Source: Pseudarthrobacter equi (GTDB lineage: Bacteria; Actinomycetota; Actinomycetes; Actinomycetales; Micrococcaceae). Taken from it: a stretch of 64,000 nt of DNA. Below, piece by piece: positions 58,162 to 64,000 of this stretch (positions are counted from its first letter, which is position 1; every line of letters starts with the position of its first letter). The stretch is from positions 1,426,001 to 1,490,000 of the forward strand of contig NZ_LT629779.1 of NCBI RefSeq assembly GCF_900105535.1, read 5' to 3'. The notes under the pieces were generated by a model. It was not told where the DNA came from. It searched no databases and saw only the letters and a list, made by a program, of their open reading frames with translations. A program made the position numbers and the translations under genes.

Positions 58162-60219
58162 ATGCAGGTTGCCAGAACCCCACGGAAGCCTAACCACCGC
58201 CTTGCAGGCGCCGCCGCCACAGTCCTGATCGGTCTCACATCCCTGACCGCCATCGCCGCCCCGAGCTCGGCAGCGCCGCCGGGAAGCCAGGATTCCCCGG
58301 CGTGCTCCAGCTCCAGCACCCGCCTCGAGGCGGGCACCGCCCAGGCACCCCAGAACCTCTGCGTCCCGGCCGCCGCCACGGATGACACCAGCACCCTGCT
58401 GGTCTGGAACAAGCCGGACGTGTACGGCGACGTGGTGGATTACCGGGTCTACCAGAACGGCGCACCGATCGGCACGGCGGAGGAGAATGCCCGGCAGTTC
58501 TCGCCGGCGCAGGAATATGTGGATGCTTTCCGGGCCAGGGATACGGACGGCTTCCACGCCAAAACCGTGGCCCACAACTTCACAGTCACAGGCCTGTCCC
58601 CGCGCACCAAGCACACCTTCAGCGTGACCGGGATCCGGGCGGACGGCAGCGAAACCCCGGCGAGCGGCACCATCACGGTGACCACCACTCCCAAGCGGCA
58701 CACCAACGTGGTCACCGCACCCGCCTACAAAGCCAAAGGCGACGGCACCACCCTGGACACGGCTGCCATCCAAAAAGCGATCGATACCTGCCGCACCCCC
58801 GGCTGCACCGTCGTCGTACCCCAGGGCACCTTCCGGACGGGCGCGCTGTTCCTGCACTCCAACATGACGGTGGAACTGCAGGAGGGCGCCCGGCTGCTGG
58901 GCTCGGACCAGCCAGAGGACTACCCGCTGGAGAAGGGCTACTACCTCTATCCCGTGCCGGAGCCGCTGCCCACGGAGGCCGAATACCGGAACTACCTGCG
59001 GCCGCCGTCGCTCCTTAACGTCCTCCCCGGGGACAACGGCCGGTCCAAGGAAGGGCGTGAACCCGGCGCGGTGGCCAGCAACGTCCGGATCACCGGCAAG
59101 GGCGTGGTGGACGGCAACGGCTGGAAGCGCACCAGCACCGGAACAGTAACAGATGAGGCGGGCAACGAGCTGCCACAGTACGTGGCCAGCAGCGCCGGCA
59201 AGGTGCTGGAGGACGGGCTGCTCGCGGCCAACCAGTTCCGCAACGCCAAGGCCAACCCGGACGCCCTGACCGGCATCGTCAACAGGCCGGACACATTCGA
59301 GGATTCCGTGCTGTACGGCCAGTACCGTTCCAGCCTGATGACATTCATGGGCGTCGACAACCTGTACCTGGAGGGCGTCACGGCGGACAATCCCGCGTTC
59401 CACGGCGTGATGATCGTGGACAGCGAGAACACCACTGTCAACGGCATGCGGCACACCACCTACAACACCAACAACGGCGACGGGCTGGAGTTCGGCGGAA
59501 CCAGCAACGGAATCGTGCTCAACAACTTCTTCGACACCGGCGACGACCAGGTCAACTTCGCCGCCGGCCAGGGCAAGTACGGCGCACAGGGCAGGCCGAG
59601 CGAGGACGTCTGGATCTTCAACAACTACATGCGGATGGGCCACGGCGGCATCGCGGTGGGCTCCAACACGGCGGCCTGGGTGCAGCGCGTGCTGGCCGAG
59701 GACAACGTGATGTACAAGGTGGAGACCGGCGGGCTGCGGATGAAGAGCACCTCGGACATGGCCGGCGGCGGGCGGAACTTCCTCTTCCGGGACACCGCCA
59801 TGGCCTGCATGGGCAGCAGCGCGTTCATCATGACGCTCAGCTACAACCAGTCACCCAGCGGGTACGTCGCCGCGGATTCGGCCACCTTCAAGGACGTGGT
59901 GGTCCGCAACGTGTCAGTGGACGGCAACAACTCGCCCAGCTGCGGCATGGCCGTCTCCGACAGCAAACCGGTCATCGACATCCAGGCCGGACCCGCTCTC
60001 GGCGAAGGCACTGCCACGCTCAGCAACTTCACCTTCCAGGACGTGGTATTCCGGAACGTCAACCCCGCCAACATCAAGGGCCTCACCAATTCGGTGTTCG
60101 ACGGCGTGACCTTCCAGAGCGTCCGGAACAACGCCAACCCCTGGCGGTTCGACCAGTACTCCACCGGCAACTCGTTCGCGGACGTATCGCCCGCGCCCGC
60201 GGCGCTTCCGGCCGGCTAG
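58162..60219 (+). CDS. Secreted GH28 polygalacturonase-family enzyme with FN3-like domain
   Basis: A 685-residue secreted pectinolytic enzyme. A signal peptide (about 1-36, AGAAATVLIGLTSLTAIA then PSSA) precedes an FN3-like domain (about 55-172) and a right-handed beta-helix GH28 domain. The four GH28 signatures are readable: NNGDG (about 438), GDDQ (about 461), GHGG (about 493) and RMK (about 526). Exo-polygalacturonase or rhamnogalacturonase-type specificity is open. GGAAAGGA lies before ATG 58162. Galacturonate released could feed KDG metabolism such as the cluster at 4-8 kb, though no uronate isomerase is in this window. Confidence 0.92.
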   Translation: MQVARTPRKPNHRLAGAAATVLIGLTSLTAIAAPSSAAPPGSQDSPACSSSSTRLEAGTAQAPQNLCVPAAATDDTSTLLVWNKPDVYGDVVDYRVYQNGAPIGTAEENARQFSPAQEYVDAFRARDTDGFHAKTVAHNFTVTGLSPRTKHTFSVTGIRADGSETPASGTITVTTTPKRHTNVVTAPAYKAKGDGTTLDTAAIQKAIDTCRTPGCTVVVPQGTFRTGALFLHSNMTVELQEGARLLGSDQPEDYPLEKGYYLYPVPEPLPTEAEYRNYLRPPSLLNVLPGDNGRSKEGREPGAVASNVRITGKGVVDGNGWKRTSTGTVTDEAGNELPQYVASSAGKVLEDGLLAANQFRNAKANPDALTGIVNRPDTFEDSVLYGQYRSSLMTFMGVDNLYLEGVTADNPAFHGVMIVDSENTTVNGMRHTTYNTNNGDGLEFGGTSNGIVLNNFFDTGDDQVNFAAGQGKYGAQGRPSEDVWIFNNYMRMGHGGIAVGSNTAAWVQRVLAEDNVMYKVETGGLRMKSTSDMAGGGRNFLFRDTAMACMGSSAFIMTLSYNQSPSGYVAADSATFKDVVVRNVSVDGNNSPSCGMAVSDSKPVIDIQAGPALGEGTATLSNFTFQDVVFRNVNPANIKGLTNSVFDGVTFQSVRNNANPWRFDQYSTGNSFADVSPAPAALPAG

Positions 60220-60240
60220 GAGCTCTCCGGCAGAGCGTAC

Positions 60241-60271
60241 GACGGCGGCACCCGGCCTGGGTGCCGCCGTC
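60241..60271 (+). terminator. GACGGCGGCACCC / GGGTGCCGCCGTC hairpin
   Basis: Perfect 13-bp stem with 5-nt loop directly after the GH28 gene, the strongest example of the stereotyped hairpin also seen at 48567. Confidence 0.85.
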
Positions 60272-60300
60272 CGCGTTGGGGGAGGCCCTAGACTCGGAAC

Positions 60301-61146
60301 ATGTCAGCTTCTGGGGGGATGCCGGCCCGGCGAACGGGGTTAATGTTTCTAGCAGCCTTTGCGGCGGTGGTACTCGCCGGCTGCGAATACACGGGCCCGG
60401 AGGAGCCGGCCGCGGCAGCCTCCTCGCCGGCGACGACCCGGCTTGAGACCCCACCACCCGCATCCTTCGAGCAGAACGTGGAAGAAGTCGCCAGGAAGCT
60501 CAAGGCTGCCCCCACCGACGCCGGGATGCCATCGGACGCTGAGCCCGCCGGGAAGCTGGTCCTCGCCCTGGGCCCGGGGGACTACACCATCACCGGAGCC
60601 TGTGCCGGCGTGTACGGGGCGAAGCTCACCGTCACCCGGGAGGATGGCGTGCCGGAAGCGGCGTACTTCGAATGCAAGGACACGCTGGACAAATTCTTCA
60701 GGCACGACGGCGGACCCCTCACCATCAGTGCGGTTCCACCGGAAGGCAAACCGGCAGCGACGGGCGTCTCTGTCCAGCGCAACCAGGATCCCAGGGCGTC
60801 GGCACTCGAGGACTTTTCGGATTGGTCTGGGGAGCAGTTGCAGCCGCCGGTGCCCGGGGAGCTGCGCGGGGCCAGCAGCGGAAACGCGCGCACCGGAACG
60901 ACGTTGATGGCAGACCCGGGCCAGTACCACCTGGACTTCCTCTGCGTCGGACCGAACTTTGCCGAGCTGTCTGTGTCCACAGCGGCCGGGGCGGAAGTGC
61001 TCGCACCAGTCCGCGTCCCCTGCGACGGGCAGGCCGTCAGGATGCCCCTGCTGCTGCCCAGTAAGGGAGCGGACATCTACATGAGCCCGCTCGAGGGCAT
61101 TGACGGCAGGTACGCCTACCGCCTGGTGCCCGCCGGGCAGCCCTGA
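60301..61146 (+). CDS. Hypothetical lipoprotein
   Basis: A 281-residue predicted lipoprotein: lipobox VLAG-C28 after a hydrophobic stretch, then an Ala/Pro linker and a repeated beta-rich domain. The two halves are alike: LVLALGPGDYTITGACAGVYGAKLTV and TLMADPGQYHLDFLCVGPNFAELSV, each followed by a cysteine-containing strand. Function unknown. TAGACT (60289-60294) ends 6 nt before the ATG: leaderless. Confidence 0.85.
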   Translation: MSASGGMPARRTGLMFLAAFAAVVLAGCEYTGPEEPAAAASSPATTRLETPPPASFEQNVEEVARKLKAAPTDAGMPSDAEPAGKLVLALGPGDYTITGACAGVYGAKLTVTREDGVPEAAYFECKDTLDKFFRHDGGPLTISAVPPEGKPAATGVSVQRNQDPRASALEDFSDWSGEQLQPPVPGELRGASSGNARTGTTLMADPGQYHLDFLCVGPNFAELSVSTAAGAEVLAPVRVPCDGQAVRMPLLLPSKGADIYMSPLEGIDGRYAYRLVPAGQP

Positions 61147-61185
61147 CCGGCGGAGACCGACGCTTCCCGCGAGACCGGCCCGGGC

Positions 61186-62415
61186 TCAGACCAGCTGCAG
61201 CCCGTCAGCCACCACTCCGCCGCGGTGGATCACGGTGCGGCCGGGAAGCTTGTCCATCACTGCTGCCGCCACGGTGTCGCCCTCCACGAGGACCAATTCG
61301 GCGGGGTCGCCCACCGCCAGCCCGGGCCGGTCCGCCAGCGACGAAAGCCGCTGCGCCGCGGGATCGATCACGCTGGCGCCGCCCACGGTGGCCACGGCCA
61401 CGCAATGCTCGATCAGTTCGTCCGCCCGGAACCTGTTGGTGAACGCCAGCTGCCAGGTGCGGTCCAGCATGTCAGCGTTGCCGTACGGGGACCAGTAGTC
61501 GCGCTGGCCGTCCTCGCCGAGGCCCACCCGGATGCCGGCGGCGGTGAGCTTTTCCAGCGGCAGCGGTGTTGCCGGAGCAACGGTGGCCACGGAAACATCC
61601 AGCTCCGCCATCTCCGCCAGGAGCCCATCCAGCTGGCCGTCGGGCAGATCCGCGAGGGCGAAGGCGTGCGAGATGGTCACCAGCCCCTGCATGCCCAGCG
61701 CGCGGGTGCGCTCCAGGATCAGTTCGATGCTGAACAGCCCCAGCTGGCCGGGCTCGTGCAGGTGGATGTCCACCGGCCGGCTGTACTTTTCGGCGAAGCC
61801 GAACACGATATCCAGATGCTTCACGGGGTCCCGGTCCAGGGCACAGGGGTCGATCCCGCCCACCACGTCGGCGCCGAGCCGGAGGGCTTCCTCGAGCACC
61901 TCGGCGCTGCCGGCTTCCCGCAGCAGGCCCGCCTGCGGGAACGCGATCACCGCAACGTCCGCCCGGTCCCGGTGGGTTTCACGCGCAACGAGGACGGCCT
62001 CGAAACGCTCTAGCCCGGCGTCGGCATCCACCTGCGCGTAGCTGCGCACGCGCGTGGTGCCGCGTTCAATCATCGCGCCCAGGGCGTGCGTGGCCCGTTC
62101 GGTGATGGAGGCTTCCGCGTCCCGCCAGTTGTTCCGGTCGTTGAGCATCATGTTCCAGACGCCCGGGGAGCCGGTGTGCGGGCGGAACGGCAGTCCCAGC
62201 CGGGTGGAGTCCAGATGGACATGGACGTCGGAGAAGGACGGCAACAGGATCCGGCCGCGCCCGTCCACGACGCCGGCACCCGGCTCAGTGCCGCCGCCCG
62301 CCGAAGCAGCTCCCTCCTGGGCGGCGGGTACAACGGCGGTGACCGCGCCGCCGTCGAGCGTCACGTCGGCGGGGTCCCCGCCCCAAGGGCGGACGTTGCG
62401 GAGCGTCAAAGGCAT
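61186..62415 (-). CDS. Amidohydrolase (cytosine deaminase-like)
   Basis: A 409-residue TIM-barrel amidohydrolase. Metal ligands fit FSDVHVHLD (H-x-H), IHLHEPGQ, ISHAFAL and GLGEDGQRD. It resembles cytosine/isoguanine deaminases and N-isopropylammelide-type enzymes; substrate open. ATG 62415 follows AGGACTTCACCC; a GTG at 62454 would add 13 residues. Confidence 0.9.
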   Translation of the reverse strand: MPLTLRNVRPWGGDPADVTLDGGAVTAVVPAAQEGAASAGGGTEPGAGVVDGRGRILLPSFSDVHVHLDSTRLGLPFRPHTGSPGVWNMMLNDRNNWRDAEASITERATHALGAMIERGTTRVRSYAQVDADAGLERFEAVLVARETHRDRADVAVIAFPQAGLLREAGSAEVLEEALRLGADVVGGIDPCALDRDPVKHLDIVFGFAEKYSRPVDIHLHEPGQLGLFSIELILERTRALGMQGLVTISHAFALADLPDGQLDGLLAEMAELDVSVATVAPATPLPLEKLTAAGIRVGLGEDGQRDYWSPYGNADMLDRTWQLAFTNRFRADELIEHCVAVATVGGASVIDPAAQRLSSLADRPGLAVGDPAELVLVEGDTVAAAVMDKLPGRTVIHRGGVVADGLQLV

Positions 62416-62491
62416 GGGTGAAGTCCTGTGGTTGCAGAGCGGTGGGTCCGGCACGCCGTCCGGGCCGGCGGCTAATGGGGCTATGGGGAGC

Positions 62492-62959
62492 TTACGGCAG
62501 GGCCGGGTAGCCGAACGACGGGCGCTGGCCGGAGCGGTAGGCAGAGTCGATCAAGGGTTCGAGCTCGTCAAGGACCGTCTGGTTTCCGGGAAGGACCACA
62601 TGGGCCAGGAATTCCGATTCAAGGGATGCGATGCCCGCCGAGGCCGCTCCGAGCTTTGCGTCGATCGCCGAAGCCAGCGCGTGCCAGGATTTACGGTTGA
62701 GCCGTTCCAGGACTTTCGCGTTGGCTTCGTGGAGCCGGCTGTCCGCAATGTCCCCGCGGACCGCCATAGGCCCTTCGGACTGCAGCAAGGGCATGACGAT
62801 CCGGAACTGCCGGCCGTCACCCTTGAAAGCGAGCGCGCCCATGGTTCCCCGCTGTCCGAAGGTGATGTCCGTTGCACCGTACTTTTCCAGCGCCAACCTG
62901 ATTTGTTTCCGGGAAGCCTCGCTGCTGTAAGAGTCACCGCGGGTATATGGGCCTGTCAT
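62492..62959 (-). CDS. Phage/plasmid-type protein of unknown function
   Basis: A 155-residue protein I recognise only by pattern: SRKQIRLALEKYGAT, FKGDGRQFRIVMPL, a central KLGAASAGIASLESEFLAHVVLP and C-terminal GYPALP. Proteins of this shape are frequent in phages and mobile elements. Here it stands alone among chromosomal genes. CATAGT (62971-62966) ends 6 nt before ATG 62959 on the minus strand: leaderless. Confidence 0.75.
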   Translation of the reverse strand: MTGPYTRGDSYSSEASRKQIRLALEKYGATDITFGQRGTMGALAFKGDGRQFRIVMPLLQSEGPMAVRGDIADSRLHEANAKVLERLNRKSWHALASAIDAKLGAASAGIASLESEFLAHVVLPGNQTVLDELEPLIDSAYRSGQRPSFGYPALP

Positions 62960-63069
62960 CCTCTAACTATGCGCCCATTTTGACGCGGCAGGGTAAGCCT
63001 TCCGCAACGGGTGGGCCTCGTGGGGCTGCGAAGGCGTCGTGTGCCGGGTTCGTTCCGGCGAGAGTCCGG

Positions 63070-63768
63070 CTAGGCCGGTTGGACGGCAGCGCGGGGCTTT
63101 CCCGCCGTTGCCTGCGCCCGCCGGTGGATGAAGTATTCCGCCACCGCCAGGCTGAGCAGCCAGGACGCGCCGATCAGGAGGGCACGCGAGAGCTCGGTCA
63201 CCGGCCCCACCAGGGCAATCCAGGGGAGGGTGACCACAACGATGGTGCCCTGGGCGATGCCGATGGCGTACGCCCGGGACATCCACTCCGAGTGCCGGAC
63301 GTAGTTCCGGCGCCGCACTGCAATGAACCCCAGGACAATGAACGCCACCATCGCGGAGCCGAACACCAGCCGGAGGGCCAGCAGCAGGGGCCCGTCCAGG
63401 GGCGGCAGGTCATAGAAGACGGCCATCCACAAGCCGGACAACGCTGCCAGCAAGCCGGTGGGGGCGAGGATGCGGCCGGCGATCTTGTGCCAGCTGGCCC
63501 TGCCGTGCCTGCCCCGCCGGAGCGGCGCAACGAACTGGAACGCGCCGAGCACCAGGTACACGGTGACGGCGGGGATGTGGATCAGGACGGGGACCGGCGA
63601 ATCGAAGAACCGGGCGTTGCCCGGGGTGACCTGGCCGGCCGAGAGTTCGGCCAGGCGGAGTGATCCGGCCAGGACGGGGACCAGGCTGAGCAGGATCAGG
63701 GCGGCGGGGACCAGCCACCGGGCCCGGGGGTGGGGGCGGCGGGTGCGGGTAATGGTGGCGAGGTTCAT
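63070..63768 (-). CDS. DUF2306 membrane protein
   Basis: A 232-residue protein with about six helices matching DUF2306 (IPAVTVYLVLGAFQFVAPLRR, WHKIAGRILAPTGLLAALSGLWMAVF, YVRHSEWMSRAYAI). His residues in WHKIAGR and RHSEWM could bind heme or metal. Function unknown. ATG 63768 is the first Met with conserved sequence after it. Confidence 0.88.
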   Translation of the reverse strand: MNLATITRTRRPHPRARWLVPAALILLSLVPVLAGSLRLAELSAGQVTPGNARFFDSPVPVLIHIPAVTVYLVLGAFQFVAPLRRGRHGRASWHKIAGRILAPTGLLAALSGLWMAVFYDLPPLDGPLLLALRLVFGSAMVAFIVLGFIAVRRRNYVRHSEWMSRAYAIGIAQGTIVVVTLPWIALVGPVTELSRALLIGASWLLSLAVAEYFIHRRAQATAGKPRAAVQPA

Positions 63769-64000
63769 GGGGCGGCTTCCCTGTGGCTGGGCTGTGCCTT
63801 TGCTTGTTCGCCGTTGCTGCGGGCGGACTTCAGGCGTTGGGTTACCGGAAGAGCGGCGCCCAGCAGCACCCGGTTCGCACGGTACACGCCCAACGTACTG
63901 CACCAGGTTCCGGTTGGCGATAGGCAGGAAACGGGCACCGAGACGCCGGTGACCCCTTTGCAGGGCCCGGGCACCGGGTCCACTATTAAGGCGCGGGACG

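Noticed and set aside
63765..63983. Short open frame upstream of DUF2306 whose TGA overlaps its ATG
   Set aside because: The overlap is tempting for coupling, but the sequence is unconserved-looking and may be only the DUF2306 leader; too close to the window edge to judge.

Overview
The window is high-GC actinobacterial DNA. The 16S rRNA sequence, the roughly 100-nt extra helix in 23S typical of high-GC Gram-positives, and the gene content fit Arthrobacter, Pseudarthrobacter or a close relative (Micrococcaceae). I saw no tRNA, CRISPR array, insertion sequence or prophage. The region is ordinary chromosome: one complete rRNA operon plus about 60 metabolic, transport and regulatory genes.

Layout. 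1-7.8 kb: a sugar-acid (hexuronate) catabolic cluster with an FCD-type GntR regulator, an MHS transporter, an idonate-dehydrogenase-like enzyme, mannonate dehydratase, KDG kinase, a fructuronate-reductase-like enzyme and KDPG aldolase. 7.9-10.8 kb: TerC and RecQ. 11-16.3 kb: a one-carbon group with an FdhF/YdeP molybdoenzyme, a DUF6457 protein, an aldo/keto reductase and glutathione-independent formaldehyde dehydrogenase. 16.4-36.3 kb: a mosaic of small genes (GNAT, VOC, DinB, cupin, SRPBCC, SOUL) and MFS exporters with local regulators (ArsR-SRPBCC fusion, LuxR, MarR, Xre). 36.5-38.8 kb: two neighbouring envelope proteins that both end in an excalibur domain, one a tethered HNH nuclease and one a PASTA lipoprotein. 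39-48.5 kb: hypotheticals, a universal stress protein, a flavoprotein dehydrogenase, an OFA-type MFS carrier with a 51-residue partner, DUF1275, DUF2177 and DUF1295. 48.6-49.8 kb: a yybP-ykoY (Mn2+) riboswitch and its TerC gene. 50.4-55.8 kb: 16S-23S-5S rRNA with two promoters and a strong terminator. 56-64 kb: a lipid kinase behind an 11-codon leader ORF, two unknown genes, a secreted GH28 pectinase, a lipoprotein, an amidohydrolase, a phage-type orphan and DUF2306.

Regulation is unusually readable. At least fourteen genes have a TANNNT-like -10 box ending 6-7 nt before the start codon and no Shine-Dalgarno, so they are probably leaderless. Several regulators sit beside near-perfect palindromes that should be their own operators. 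Hairpin repeats recur: a REP-like pair at the uronate cluster, a pair of ~98-bp palindromes around the DUF1275 gene, and a stereotyped terminator hairpin. The oddest coding feature is the fructuronate-reductase-like gene, which has no ATG, GTG or TTG where homology requires a start.
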